A DNA stretch of 64,000 nt from Bacteroides propionicifaciens DSM 19291 = JCM 14649 (lineage in GTDB: Bacteria; Bacteroidota; Bacteroidia; Bacteroidales; Bacteroidaceae). Location: contig NZ_AQWS01000004.1 in assembly GCF_000375405.1 (NCBI RefSeq), positions 1 through 64,000 of the forward strand, in the 5' to 3' direction. Numbering within the stretch: position 1 is the first letter of the stretch; each line of letters opens with the position of its first letter. The translations under genes were made by a program, and so were the position numbers. Below the pieces are notes generated by a model. It was not told the origin of the DNA and did not search any database. It saw only the letters and a list, made by a program, of their open reading frames with translations. Below are positions 1 through 8,353 of the stretch, one piece after another.

Positions 1-1
1 T

Positions 2-85
2 ATCATTAACCATATGTTAAATCCCCAACTTTATGAACTGAGCCCAAATAGGCCGATCAACACTTGTCACAACCCGAACCTATAA
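2..85 (+). CDS. possible C-terminal tail of a plus-strand gene entering from the left
   Basis: The frame beginning at base 2 is open for 27 codons and ends in TAA at 83-85; the last residues read NTCHNPNL. It lies just before a bidirectional terminator and converges on the exbD operon, which is where the end of a neighbouring gene would be expected. Too little is present to name a family, and an open run this short can occur by chance. Confidence 0.35.
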   Translation: MINHMLNPQLYELSPNRPINTCHNPNL

Positions 86-104
86 AGCAGTAATTAAAAT
101 AAAG

Positions 105-142
105 AATAAGGGTCAGAACTCATCAAAGTTCTGACCCTTATT
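105..142. terminator. bidirectional intrinsic terminator after exbD
   Basis: A perfect 16-bp stem (arms 105-120 and 127-142) encloses a 6-base loop, with A/T runs on both sides. It lies after the minus-strand exb operon and just after the possible plus-strand gene tail, so it can serve both. Confidence 0.85.
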
Positions 143-168
143 TATGTATAAACTAAGCTAGCTGTAGT

Positions 169-627
169 TTAATCTTTCTTACGAGCAGAGTAAGTAATCT
201 TCAAAGCTGAAGCTTGTCTTAACTCTTTCTTAACGTCTGATACAATACCCATCTTAGTATCACCGTCAATCTTTAAAGACACCCTCATCAAAGGTTTATC
301 TTCTTCACTCATTGTTGCACGTTCAGCAGTAACAAATTCACGAATATCTCCTTCGTTTACAGCAAAATCATCATTGATTTGCACACGACTCGCAGTACCC
401 ATCTTTAGGTCTGTCGGAGGTCCGATATAAATAAATGTCACTAGTGATTTCTTTTCTAACTTCTCCAACTCTGTACCAGTAGGAACTTGAAATTTAACTT
501 TCAAAGTTACCTCACGCATTGTAGTTACAATCATGAAGAAGAATAATAAAGTAAAAATCAAGTCAGGTAAAGAAGAAGTATTAAGAGTGGGCATGCCTCT
601 CTTACCCGTTTTATTAAATTTCCCCAT
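169..627 (-). CDS. exbD: ExbD/TolR-family proton channel subunit (second copy)
   Basis: Inner-membrane subunit that works with ExbB to couple the proton gradient to TonB. The 152-aa protein has a short cytoplasmic N-terminus, one membrane segment at about residues 22-38 and a periplasmic domain. Asp22 at the start of the membrane segment matches the proton-carrying aspartate of ExbD. It is the last gene of the exbB operon, and its ATG overlaps the stop of the preceding exbD by one base (TAATG), which suggests translational coupling. Two exbD genes in tandem are common in Bacteroidetes and may form mixed assemblies; that is inference here. Confidence 0.92.
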   Translation of the reverse strand: MGKFNKTGKRGMPTLNTSSLPDLIFTLLFFFMIVTTMREVTLKVKFQVPTGTELEKLEKKSLVTFIYIGPPTDLKMGTASRVQINDDFAVNEGDIREFVTAERATMSEEDKPLMRVSLKIDGDTKMGIVSDVKKELRQASALKITYSARKKD

Positions 628-1220
628 TATTTTTTCCCTCCATATGTTTTAGGTACAGCTTCGGATATCTTCTGTGGATAAATTTCACGAACTGCTGCTT
701 GCTGATCATCAGTTAAAGCGGCATAGTTCTTTTGCCATTTTTCCTTAGAAATCTCATCACGAAGTTCGTTATAAGCCGCAACTAATTCGTTTTGAACTTC
801 AAAATAAACCTTATAAGATGTATCACCGTCATTCTGAACAGAAATTACGTGGTTTTTAGTAACCAAATAGTCTCCAAAAAATGGAACACGCTCAGATACT
901 TTCTCTGGTTTAGATGCTTCATTGTACGGATTAGCAACAAATTCCTTTGCTCTTTCTCTCAATTTATTAAGTGGAATAACTTCATCATCGTACATGATTT
1001 CGTTATTTCTATTAATCATAATCTTAAGAATATTTCTCTCCTTGATCTTAATATCTTCGTCTATCTTTTCATTTTCATCAGGCATAGGAGGCAGCTGTCT
1101 AGCAAGCCCCATGTCTGTATCCATAGACGTTGTAACCAAGAAGAAAATCAGCAATAGGAACGCGATATCGGCAGTTGAACTTGAGTTAATCTCAGGTACT
1201 TTTCTATTTCCTTTTGCCAT
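627..1220 (-). CDS. exbD: ExbD/TolR-family proton channel subunit (first copy, long form)
   Basis: ExbD-type subunit of the Ton motor. The single membrane helix lies near residues 18-34, with Asp18 at the proton-carrying position. At 197 aa it is longer than a typical ExbD (about 140 aa). The extra length is in a charged periplasmic part with a Lys/Glu-rich stretch at about residues 50-75 and a C-terminal extension. It sits between the 155-aa membrane protein and the second exbD in one minus-strand operon. The two ExbD copies are clearly diverged, so they are unlikely to be simple duplicates with identical function. Confidence 0.92.
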   Translation of the reverse strand: MAKGNRKVPEINSSSTADIAFLLLIFFLVTTSMDTDMGLARQLPPMPDENEKIDEDIKIKERNILKIMINRNNEIMYDDEVIPLNKLRERAKEFVANPYNEASKPEKVSERVPFFGDYLVTKNHVISVQNDGDTSYKVYFEVQNELVAAYNELRDEISKEKWQKNYAALTDDQQAAVREIYPQKISEAVPKTYGGKK

Positions 1221-1265
1221 AGTTATAATATTTAATTTTTCAGGTTACTTCTTAAGTAGCAATAC

Positions 1266-1733
1266 TTAAGAAAATCTTTTTTTAATGCTACTACCAAAAA
1301 TTGATGCGATAGTAACAAATAATAAGAAATAAATTGAATAGATAAACATATCTGTTAGTTTCAACCAGAAAGGCACGTTGTCAGTACCTTCATAACCTGG
1401 CAATACTAGCGGAGTATCACTACCCAAAACCCAAGAAACAACTAATACAATAACTAGGAAGACTACACCAGCTAAAGACTTAATAGCTTTAACAGGGTTT
1501 TCTTTTAGTGAAGCCACAAATTGTGCTAGGAATGCAATCACTGTAGCAGCTACAGTTAAACCTAATAACGCATACATGAGGAATATCAAAGCCTCAGTAT
1601 TTGCAGGGTTTGAAAGCTCAGGAACAATGGGACTATCCATTTCACCACCAAAGTAGTATAGACCTAAAACAATCAAAATAATAGCAAACAATGCGTATAG
1701 GATATAGTATGATATTCTATATGATAATTTCAT
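1266..1733 (-). CDS. four-helix membrane protein of the exbB-exbD operon
   Basis: Unnamed 155-aa integral membrane protein. Hydrophobic segments are seen at about residues 8-27, 47-70, 83-105 and 125-147. No catalytic motif is visible. It lies 6 bases after exbB and 45 bases before the first exbD, so it is co-transcribed with the Ton motor. A small membrane protein at this position recurs in Bacteroidetes exb operons as far as I recall. A role as an accessory or stabilising subunit of the ExbB/ExbD complex is inference from position only. Confidence 0.85.
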   Translation of the reverse strand: MKLSYRISYYILYALFAIILIVLGLYYFGGEMDSPIVPELSNPANTEALIFLMYALLGLTVAATVIAFLAQFVASLKENPVKAIKSLAGVVFLVIVLVVSWVLGSDTPLVLPGYEGTDNVPFWLKLTDMFIYSIYFLLFVTIASIFGSSIKKRFS

Positions 1734-1739
1734 TGTTGA

Positions 1740-2531
1740 TTAGTTTTTGTATTTCAAGTTATATTTGATGATCATATCAAGTAGAGAGATAGAAGAATCT
1801 TCCATTTCACTTGTGATAGACTCAATTTTAGCAAGGATATAGTTGTAAAATAATTGTAGAATAAGAGCTACAACAAGACCGAAAATTGTAGTAATCAAAG
1901 CAACTTTCATACCACCAGCAACAACTGTTGGAGAAATATCACCTACTTGTTGAATTTTATCAAACGCCATAACCATACCAAGTACTGTTCCTAAGAAACC
2001 AAGTGATGGAGCCATAGCGATAAATAGAGTAATCCAAGAACAACCTTTTTCCAAGAAACCAGCTTGAACACCACCATATGATACTACAGATTTCTCAACT
2101 ACATCAATTCCTTGGTCAATTCTCATAAGACCTTGGTAGTAAATTGACGCAACTGGACCTCTAGTGTCTCTTGCGATATTTTTAGCTTCTTCAACATCAC
2201 CTTTTTCAAGAGCTGCTTCGATTGAAGCCATGAATTTTTTTGTGTTGATTTCTGCTAAACTTAGATAAATAATTCTCTCAATACAGAATGCAAGACCAAT
2301 AACTAAAGCAATAGCTACTAAACTCATAAAGAAGGCATCACCCTCAATAAACTTAGTTTTCATTTCTTTGTGAAGGCTACCGTTTACTTCGTAAGTAGTA
2401 TCTAGCATCGCTTCAGCTTGTTCTACTGCTGCTTCAGTTGCTTTTACTCCAGCATCTTGTGCATTTACTAGCTGAATTGAGCCAAAAGCCATAGCTCCGA
2501 TAACAGCAACAATTGCAAATAACTTTTTCAT
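1740..2531 (-). CDS. exbB: ExbB/TolQ/MotA-family proton channel protein
   Basis: Core subunit of the Ton motor in the inner membrane. An N-terminal hydrophobic segment (residues 1-24, ending near NAQ) looks like a signal peptide or extra helix. A helix follows at about 68-90, then a cytoplasmic loop, and two helices at about 165-190 and 205-230 form the TolQ/ExbB domain. The motif SLGFLGTVLGMVMAF in the third helix is typical of the family. It is the first gene of exbB-(155 aa)-exbD-exbD. The tRNA-Ser gene lies just upstream on the same strand with a visible promoter, so read-through from the tRNA could contribute to its transcription. Confidence 0.95.
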   Translation of the reverse strand: MKKLFAIVAVIGAMAFGSIQLVNAQDAGVKATEAAVEQAEAMLDTTYEVNGSLHKEMKTKFIEGDAFFMSLVAIALVIGLAFCIERIIYLSLAEINTKKFMASIEAALEKGDVEEAKNIARDTRGPVASIYYQGLMRIDQGIDVVEKSVVSYGGVQAGFLEKGCSWITLFIAMAPSLGFLGTVLGMVMAFDKIQQVGDISPTVVAGGMKVALITTIFGLVVALILQLFYNYILAKIESITSEMEDSSISLLDMIIKYNLKYKN

Positions 2532-2602
2532 TGTGTGTCTAATTTTTAAGATTAATTAATTTAATATTTACTTTTTGTTGATTTAATTTAGTTTCCTAAT
2601 CG

Positions 2603-2689
2603 CGGAGAGAGCGGGATTCGAACCCGCGATACATTTACACGTATACAAGCTTTCCAGGCGTGCCTCATCAACCACTCGAGCACCTCTCC
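2603..2689 (-). tRNA. tRNA-Ser (anticodon GGA)
   Basis: The minus strand reads GGAGAGG at the 5' acceptor arm (2689-2683) and TCTCTCC at the 3' arm, with G as discriminator base and no encoded CCA. The T arm is GCGGG-TTCGAAT-CCCGC. The anticodon loop CTGGAAA gives GGA, and a long variable arm confirms a serine tRNA. The anticodon stem contains one C-U mismatch. Confidence 0.95.
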
Positions 2690-2734
2690 TTTTAATACAC
2701 TAATAACCAAAACTGACTAAAAGATATTTAGTTA

Positions 2735-2742
2735 CAAATGTA
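2735..2742 (-). promoter_or_regulatory. -7 element for tRNA-Ser
   Basis: The minus strand reads TACATTTG, a full match to the Bacteroidetes TAnnTTTG element, about 46 bases upstream of the tRNA. No clear TTG is seen at -33. Confidence 0.55.
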
Positions 2743-2833
2743 TTCTTTTTTTTTATCATCTCCCTATTATTAGATGATTAATGTAACAGTTCACTTATAA
2801 ATTAATAAACTTTAAAAGCTTATTATAGCAAAT

Positions 2834-3610
2834 TTAAATCCCAAAACACCTTATGGTATTATTTAGCGTAATTTCAGCCATATTTTCTACACTTTTCGCA
2901 TAGATTACGGCTATTTTGCTTAGAGTATGATACAAAAAAGCACTCTCATTGCGTTTACCCCTGTAAGGAACTGGGGTTAAATATGGGCAATCTGTTTCAA
3001 TTAACAAGCGTTCAAGAGGGATTTTTTTTATGAATTGAGCCATTCCAGAGTTCTTAAATGTTATAATTCCATTTAACCCTATATACCAATTATCCAACGG
3101 CAAAAACAGATCAAGTTCATGCTCACTCCCCGAGAAACTATGAATAACCCCCGTAAGATTTTGATATTCTGGCTTCTTCAGTAATGAAGCTAAATCGGAA
3201 TAAGCATCTCGACAGTGTAAAACTACGGGAAGATTATAGAATAAGGCCCATCTAAGCTGCTCTTTAAGAGCACTGATTTGTTGAGTCTGAAAAGTTTTAT
3301 CCCAATAATAATCAAGCCCAACTTCACCAATAGCTACATATAAATCGGGATCAGACTCAAGTAAGTCCTTCATTACATCAAGTTGATCTTGATAATCAGC
3401 CTTTACAGAGGTAGGATGTAAGCCCATCATTACAGAGAAAAAATCAGTATCTAACTGATAAGTATCCATCATACGATCGATAGACTCTACATCTATATTA
3501 GGCAGCAGTATTTTTGACACACCAACCTCTTTGGCACGACTAATAACGTCTAATCTATCAAGATCAAACTCCTGGGCATAAAGATGGGCATGAGAATCAA
3601 TAAATTGCAT
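2834..3610 (-). CDS. TatD-family metal-dependent hydrolase/DNase
   Basis: TIM-barrel metal hydrolase of the TatD family, 258 aa, the usual length. Visible ligands are H7 and H9 (DSHAHL), E96 (GEVGLDYYW), H132 (LHCRDAY), H157 (HSFSG) and D207 (ETDCPYL), followed by the family motif PVPYRGKRNES. Relatives are 3'-5' exonucleases or D-aminoacyl-tRNA deacylase-like enzymes; the substrate here cannot be told. It lies 5 bases after the polyprenyl synthase gene and is probably the last gene of that operon. Confidence 0.93.
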   Translation of the reverse strand: MQFIDSHAHLYAQEFDLDRLDVISRAKEVGVSKILLPNIDVESIDRMMDTYQLDTDFFSVMMGLHPTSVKADYQDQLDVMKDLLESDPDLYVAIGEVGLDYYWDKTFQTQQISALKEQLRWALFYNLPVVLHCRDAYSDLASLLKKPEYQNLTGVIHSFSGSEHELDLFLPLDNWYIGLNGIITFKNSGMAQFIKKIPLERLLIETDCPYLTPVPYRGKRNESAFLYHTLSKIAVIYAKSVENMAEITLNNTIRCFGI

Positions 3611-3615
3611 TAAGC

Positions 3616-4590
3616 TTAAATATTACGGTTCATAAGTTCAGCGGCAATCTTAAATAAGGGTTCTTTTAGTTTCGAATCAACTGAAACATTGGACAATGCT
3701 TCAATAGCCACATTATAGTATTCATCCATTTTCTCTTTACAGATCTTATCTATACCCAACTCATTATATATTGCTGTTACAGCTTTAATTTTGTCTTGAC
3801 GCTCAAAAAACGCTGTATGAATCCACTCATTAAGGAGCCTTTTATTTTCACCAGTAGCTTTCTCACAAGCCTTAATCAGCATATATGTTTTTTTGTTGGT
3901 TGCAATATCATCACCCGTATTCTTTCCGAAAACCTTAGGATCTCCATAAACATCAAGATAATCATCTTGCAGCTGAAAAGCTAGACCTACATTAAGCCCA
4001 AACTTATAGAGAAGATCAGCATCTTTACTTGATGCTCCAGCTACTACAGCACCAATTCTCATGCTACTAGCCAATAAAACAGCTGTTTTTAAGCGAATCA
4101 TATCAAGATACTCTTCTGCTTTAACATTATCACGCGTTTCAAACTGAATATCATACTCTTGCCCTTCACAAATTTCGAGCGTTGCCTTGTTAAATTCATT
4201 AAGCACTTTAGATAGATGCTCGGCAGGAACTTTAGCGAGTAAATGATAAGATAATATGAGCATCGTATCCCCCGAAAGAATGGCTGTATTCTCATTCCAA
4301 ACATTGTGCACTGTCGGCTTATTACGACGCAAATCGGACTTATCCATTAAGTCGTCGTGAAGCAACGTAAAGTTATGATATACTTCAATAGCTGCAGCAG
4401 CAGGTAAAACCTCACTGTAACTATCTTTATAAAGTTCATAAGTCATCAACATAAGTAAAGGACGAATACGTTTCCCTCCCATAGAGAGAACATAATGTAT
4501 CGGTTCATACAAGTTTTTAGGCTCTTTTTTACTCTTTAGCGTTGCAATTTGCCCATTTATCAGAGCTTTTAATTCGGGTACAGTCTTCAT
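3616..4590 (-). CDS. polyprenyl diphosphate synthase
   Basis: All-trans isoprenyl chain-elongating enzyme (324 aa) that condenses isopentenyl diphosphate onto allylic diphosphates. The first aspartate-rich motif DDLMD is at residues 79-83 and the second, DDYLD, at 209-213; GGKRIRP (38-44) binds diphosphate. Phe74 lies five residues before the first motif, a position that limits chain length in known synthases, so a short product (farnesyl or geranylgeranyl) is possible. Product length cannot be settled from sequence. It is followed by the tatD-like gene. Confidence 0.93.
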   Translation of the reverse strand: MKTVPELKALINGQIATLKSKKEPKNLYEPIHYVLSMGGKRIRPLLMLMTYELYKDSYSEVLPAAAAIEVYHNFTLLHDDLMDKSDLRRNKPTVHNVWNENTAILSGDTMLILSYHLLAKVPAEHLSKVLNEFNKATLEICEGQEYDIQFETRDNVKAEEYLDMIRLKTAVLLASSMRIGAVVAGASSKDADLLYKFGLNVGLAFQLQDDYLDVYGDPKVFGKNTGDDIATNKKTYMLIKACEKATGENKRLLNEWIHTAFFERQDKIKAVTAIYNELGIDKICKEKMDEYYNVAIEALSNVSVDSKLKEPLFKIAAELMNRNI

Positions 4591-4609
4591 TTCTACAAAA
4601 ACTTAATAA

Positions 4610-4635
4610 AAAAAGGCTGCAAAGGCAGCCTTTTT
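4610..4635 (-). terminator. intrinsic terminator after tonB
   Basis: Stem AAAAAGGCTGC/GCAGCCTTTTT with a 4-base loop, 17 bases after the tonB stop. It separates tonB from the polyprenyl synthase gene. Confidence 0.85.
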
Positions 4636-4651
4636 AATGTATAATCAATGA

Positions 4652-5344
4652 TTATTTTAATCTAAATGTTACAGGAACAGTGTATTTTACACGTACGGTT
4701 TTACCACCTTGCTTACCTGGTTTCCACTTCGGCATAGACATAATCACACGAACTGCTTCTTTGTCCAGCGATGGGTCAACTCCACGTACAACCTTAGGAT
4801 CAACAATCGAACCGTCTCGGTTTACTACGAATTCAACAACTACACGTCCTTGAATACCGTTTTCTTGAGCAATGGTTGGATATTTGATGTTTTTACCTAA
4901 GAATTTCATCAATTCAGCAATACCACCCGGAGGTTCTGGCATATCTTCAACAACCATGAAGATTTCGTCCTCTTGAGGACCTTTTTCTATAATTGTAGGA
5001 GCTACATACGTTTTAATTTCAACTTTTTGTCCTAAATCCTCATCACTTTGGATTTTAACATCTGCTACTTCCTCATCATCTTCAACCACATTCAAAATTT
5101 CAGGAACCTGGGTAGGAACCTCAGCTGGTGGTGGTGGTGGAGGGAGTTCAAGCTGCTCGGTAATCGGCATAATTTCTTCCTCAAACGCAATGTCTCTTAC
5201 TGCTTGGCTTGTGTCAATTTTAACATCACGACGAGACCACTCAAAGGCCACGAACAAGAATGCTAAAACCATAACAAATCCAAGAAGTTGCCAAGTGAGT
5301 TTTCTTGGCTCTAAGTTCGCTTTGGGCGATTTTTTTACTTCCAT
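4652..5344 (-). CDS. tonB: TonB-family energy transducer
   Basis: Links the inner-membrane Ton motor to outer-membrane TonB-dependent receptors. In order: cytoplasmic N-terminus, one membrane helix at about residues 18-35, a periplasmic linker with a run of six prolines at 68-73, and a C-terminal TonB domain (about 155-230) with the family pattern YPTIAQENGIQGRVVVEF and the ending VPVTFRLK. At 230 aa it is the usual size. It is transcribed alone, with its own promoter and terminator, close to but separate from exbB-exbD. Confidence 0.95.
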   Translation of the reverse strand: MEVKKSPKANLEPRKLTWQLLGFVMVLAFLFVAFEWSRRDVKIDTSQAVRDIAFEEEIMPITEQLELPPPPPPAEVPTQVPEILNVVEDDEEVADVKIQSDEDLGQKVEIKTYVAPTIIEKGPQEDEIFMVVEDMPEPPGGIAELMKFLGKNIKYPTIAQENGIQGRVVVEFVVNRDGSIVDPKVVRGVDPSLDKEAVRVIMSMPKWKPGKQGGKTVRVKYTVPVTFRLK

Positions 5345-5389
5345 GATCTATATATGATTAATAAAATGTAATCTGCTTCTACTTAATGG

Positions 5390-5397
5390 CAAATATA
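5390..5397 (-). promoter_or_regulatory. -7 element for tonB
   Basis: The minus strand reads TATATTTG, matching TAnnTTTG, 46 bases before the tonB start. No convincing -33 element is visible. Confidence 0.5.
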
Positions 5398-5529
5398 GAA
5401 CTATTTAAACAAGATTTCTACTATAAAAAGTAGATTCTTGCTCACTACTTATTCTTTTTTACTTTTTTTAAGCTTTTAAAAGCATGCAATTTAGAACGTA
5501 TACAATATAGCTATGCTGAAATAATGACT

Positions 5530-5537
5530 TATCTTTG
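5530..5537 (+). promoter_or_regulatory. -7 element for cmk
   Basis: TATCTTTG matches the Bacteroidetes -7 consensus, 66 bases before the cmk start. Confidence 0.55.
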
Positions 5538-5602
5538 GTCTTTTAAAAGTAAACAACTGAGCTTTAAAACAGATTATCCAAACAAGAAAAAAGAATTTAT
5601 AT

Positions 5603-6301
5603 ATGAATAAGATAATTATTGCAATAGACGGGTTCTCTTCATGTGGAAAGAGTACTATGGCTAAAGACTTAGCCAAAGAGATAGGATATATATATATAGA
5701 TAGCGGTGCAATGTATCGTGCAGTTACCCTTTTTGCCTTAAATATTAATGCATTCAACCCTGATAATACAATCAATACCCACTTATTAAAAGCCAACTTA
5801 GATAAGCTTAACGTCACTTTCAAACTCAATCCAGAAACAAACCTACCCGAAACCTATTTAAATGGAATCAATGTAGAAAAGGAGATTCGCAGCATGGAGG
5901 TATCCAAACGTGTCAGCCCAATAGCAACACTTGATTTTATTCGAGATGAAATGGTCGCTCAACAAAAAGCGATGGGCAAAAACAAAGGTATTGTCATGGA
6001 TGGACGCGATATCTGTACAACAGTATTTCCTGAAGCTGAATTAAAGATTTTTGTCACAGCTTCAGCCGAAGTCAGAGCAAAAAGAAGATATGATGAAATG
6101 ATAGCTAAAACTGGTAATGCTGATTATCAAGAGATTCTAAAAAACATCGAAGAACGTGATTACATCGACCAGACAAGAAAATTGAGCCCACTTAAACAAG
6201 CAGCCGATGCTATTGTTTTAGACAATAGCAATATGACCATTGCTGAACAAAAGAAATGGCTACTAGACAAATATAAGAGAGCTGTTTCATCATCAAATTA
6301 A
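5603..6301 (+). CDS. cmk: cytidylate kinase
   Basis: Transfers phosphate from ATP to CMP or dCMP, a step in pyrimidine nucleotide recycling. The P-loop GFSSCGKST covers residues 10-18, followed by DSGAMYRAV, which contacts CMP, and the DGRDICT motif in the middle. At 232 aa it is the normal bacterial length. It lies 12 bases before ispH on the same strand; cmk-ispH adjacency is widespread in bacteria. Confidence 0.97.
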   Translation: MNKIIIAIDGFSSCGKSTMAKDLAKEIGYIYIDSGAMYRAVTLFALNINAFNPDNTINTHLLKANLDKLNVTFKLNPETNLPETYLNGINVEKEIRSMEVSKRVSPIATLDFIRDEMVAQQKAMGKNKGIVMDGRDICTTVFPEAELKIFVTASAEVRAKRRYDEMIAKTGNADYQEILKNIEERDYIDQTRKLSPLKQAADAIVLDNSNMTIAEQKKWLLDKYKRAVSSSN

Positions 6302-6313
6302 AACTTTAATTTA

Positions 6314-7180
6314 ATGGCTAATATAGAAATAGACAAAGGGTCAGGATTTTGCTTTGGTGTAGTGACTGCTATAAACAAAGCTGAGCAAGTACTGGCCGAA
6401 GGAAACAAATTGTATTGTTTGGGAGATATCGTGCATAATAGCAAAGAAGTTGAACGACTAAAGAGAATGGGACTAATCACCATTAATCACGAAGAGTTTG
6501 CTCAACTGAGAGATGCGACAGTCCTCCTTAGAGCGCATGGAGAACCACCCACAACCTATGAAATAGCAAAAAAAAATCGAATTACAATTATTGATGCAAC
6601 CTGCCCCGTTGTTCTTCGACTACAGAAAAAGATAAAGAAGGAGCACGATCTTACCAATACGGAGAAAAAACAGATTGTGATTTATGGTAAAAATGGACAT
6701 GCAGAAGTCTTAGGTCTTGTAGGGCAAACTGCAGGTAAGGCCATTGTTGTTGAAAATCTTGATGAGGTTAAGCAACTTGACTTTAATCACAGTATTCGTC
6801 TCTATTCTCAGACAACAAAATCACTCGATGAATTTCAAAAGATAGTGAGCTATATCGAAGAACATTTAGCTCCTACAGCTACCTTTAAATACTCAGATAC
6901 AATCTGCCGACAAGTATCCAATAGAATCCCTAATATCAAGATTTTCGCTGCCTCACACGATTTGATATTCTTTGTTAGTGGCAAAAAAAGCTCTAACGGA
7001 AAGATCCTTTTTAATGAGTGCAAAACCATGAATCCAAACACTCATTTTATAGATGGAACAGGAGAAATAGATATATCTCTTTTAGATCAAGCCAAATCAA
7101 TAGGAATTTGTGGAGCAACCTCAACACCTACTTGGCTCATGGAGGAGGTTCTACTTTTTATCAAACAAAAAACAAACTAA
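6314..7180 (+). CDS. ispH: 4-hydroxy-3-methylbut-2-enyl diphosphate reductase
   Basis: Last step of the MEP isoprenoid pathway, giving isopentenyl and dimethylallyl diphosphate. The three cysteines that bind the iron-sulfur cluster are present at C13 (SGFCFGV), C97 (DATCPVV) and C198 (DTICRQ). H42, H75 and H129 also fall in family motifs (DIVHN, LRAHGEP, KNGHAE). At 288 aa it is normal length. It follows cmk closely and ends before a strong terminator. Together with the polyprenyl synthase at 3616 it supplies isoprenoid precursors. Confidence 0.97.
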   Translation: MANIEIDKGSGFCFGVVTAINKAEQVLAEGNKLYCLGDIVHNSKEVERLKRMGLITINHEEFAQLRDATVLLRAHGEPPTTYEIAKKNRITIIDATCPVVLRLQKKIKKEHDLTNTEKKQIVIYGKNGHAEVLGLVGQTAGKAIVVENLDEVKQLDFNHSIRLYSQTTKSLDEFQKIVSYIEEHLAPTATFKYSDTICRQVSNRIPNIKIFAASHDLIFFVSGKKSSNGKILFNECKTMNPNTHFIDGTGEIDISLLDQAKSIGICGATSTPTWLMEEVLLFIKQKTN

Positions 7181-7204
7181 TCTTTGTCAGGTGCTAATAA
7201 CATT

Positions 7205-7242
7205 AGGGATTTCATTCTTAATAAATTAAGAATGAAATCCCT
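7205..7242 (+). terminator. intrinsic terminator after ispH
   Basis: A perfect 18-bp stem (7205-7222 with 7225-7242) with only two unpaired bases, followed by a T run. The pfkA -7 element starts seven bases after the stem. Confidence 0.85.
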
Positions 7243-7248
7243 TTTTTG

Positions 7249-7256
7249 TATCTTTG
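7249..7256 (+). promoter_or_regulatory. -7 element for pfkA
   Basis: TATCTTTG, a full consensus match, placed directly behind the ispH terminator T run and 28 bases before the pfkA ATG. It lies inside the longest open frame, which argues against the upstream TTG start at 7246. Confidence 0.65.
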
Positions 7257-7284
7257 CACCAACTACTTTAAAAGTATAATTGTA

Positions 7285-8265
7285 ATGAAAACTATTCAGT
7301 GTGTAGGAATATTAACTTCGGGTGGTGATGCACCTGGGATGAATGCAGCTATTCGTGCTTTAACTCGTGCGGCTGTATATAAAGGTTTAAAAGTTAAAGG
7401 CATTTATAGAGGATATAAAGGGTTGGTAACTGGAGAAATCAAAGAATTTAAAAGTGAAGACGTTAGTAATGTCATCCAACTTGGAGGTACTATCCTAAAG
7501 ACTGCAAGATGTGCTGAATTCAAGACTGAAGAAGGACGTAAATGTGCCTACGATAACTTACAAAAAGAAGGTATTGATGCCTTAATAGTTATTGGTGGAG
7601 ATGGTTCACTCAGTGGAGCACGTATCTTCGCTCAAGAATATAACGTACCCTGTATCGGTCTACCTGGTACAATTGACAATGACCTCTTTGGTACTGATAC
7701 CACAATTGGCTACGACACCGCACTCAATACAATACTTGATGCAGTCGATAAAATTAGAGATACAGCCTCATCGCACGAACGACTATTTTTTGTAGAAGTT
7801 ATGGGTAGAGATGCAGGTTTCTTAGCTTTAAACGGGGCCATTGCTGCTGGAGCTGAAGCTGCAATTATTCCCGAATTTAGTACAAAAGATGATCAATTAG
7901 AATCTCTTATCAGTAGAGGATTTAGAAAGTCTAAAACAAGTAGTATTGTACTTGTTGCAGAAAGCGAACTTACTGGTGGTGCAATGCATCTTGCTGAAAG
8001 GGTGAAAAACGAATACCCACAATACGACGTACGTGTGACTATTCTAGGACACTTACAACGTGGTGGAAGCCCTACGGCTAACGACCGTATTCTAGCTAGC
8101 CGCCTAGGAGTTGCAGCTATCGATGCCTTGATAGAAGGATACCACAACGTTATGATTGGAATCGAAAACGATGAAATCGTATATGTACCTTTTAGAAAAG
8201 CCATTAAGAACGACAAGCCAATTAAAGAAGAATTAGTACAAGTTCTTGCTGAGTTGTCTATCTAA
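7285..8265 (+). CDS. pfkA: ATP-dependent 6-phosphofructokinase
   Basis: Phosphorylates fructose 6-phosphate in glycolysis. Nucleotide site GGDAPG at residues 13-18; GGDGS at 104-108 and PGTIDND at 127-133 fit an ATP enzyme rather than a pyrophosphate enzyme, which usually has GGDDS and PKTIDND. MGRDAGF and RGGSPTA are also present. The ATG at 7285 is chosen, giving 326 aa, because an in-frame TTG at 7246 overlaps the promoter and would add 13 residues unlike the family. It converges on gltA across a perfect palindromic terminator. Confidence 0.96.
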   Translation: MKTIQCVGILTSGGDAPGMNAAIRALTRAAVYKGLKVKGIYRGYKGLVTGEIKEFKSEDVSNVIQLGGTILKTARCAEFKTEEGRKCAYDNLQKEGIDALIVIGGDGSLSGARIFAQEYNVPCIGLPGTIDNDLFGTDTTIGYDTALNTILDAVDKIRDTASSHERLFFVEVMGRDAGFLALNGAIAAGAEAAIIPEFSTKDDQLESLISRGFRKSKTSSIVLVAESELTGGAMHLAERVKNEYPQYDVRVTILGHLQRGGSPTANDRILASRLGVAAIDALIEGYHNVMIGIENDEIVYVPFRKAIKNDKPIKEELVQVLAELSI

Positions 8266-8286
8266 GACAGTTCGACTAAAAGCTAT

Positions 8287-8330
8287 AAAACAAAGCCCCT
8301 TTGTCGATATCGACAAAGGGGCTTTGTTTT
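8287..8330. terminator. bidirectional terminator, perfect 44-bp palindrome
   Basis: The sequence AAAACAAAGCCCCTTTGTCG and its exact reverse complement meet at the centre with no unpaired loop base (the middle is CGATATCG). A tracts precede it and T tracts follow it on both strands. It sits between the convergent pfkA and gltA. Confidence 0.92.
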
Positions 8331-8353
8331 ATAATTAACTTAAAGATACAAGC

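Noticed and set aside
792-1269. Plus-strand open frames across the exbD genes
   Set aside because: They are antisense shadows of genes with clear family motifs and have no promoter or plausible protein pattern.
2750-2780. Hairpin TCATCT/AGATGA near a T run as a terminator for tatD
   Set aside because: On the minus strand the run after the stem is A, not T, so it does not have terminator polarity for tatD.
7246-7284. Upstream TTG start for pfkA
   Set aside because: It lies inside the terminator/promoter region, adds 13 residues unlike other phosphofructokinases, and the ATG at 7285 gives the normal N-terminus.
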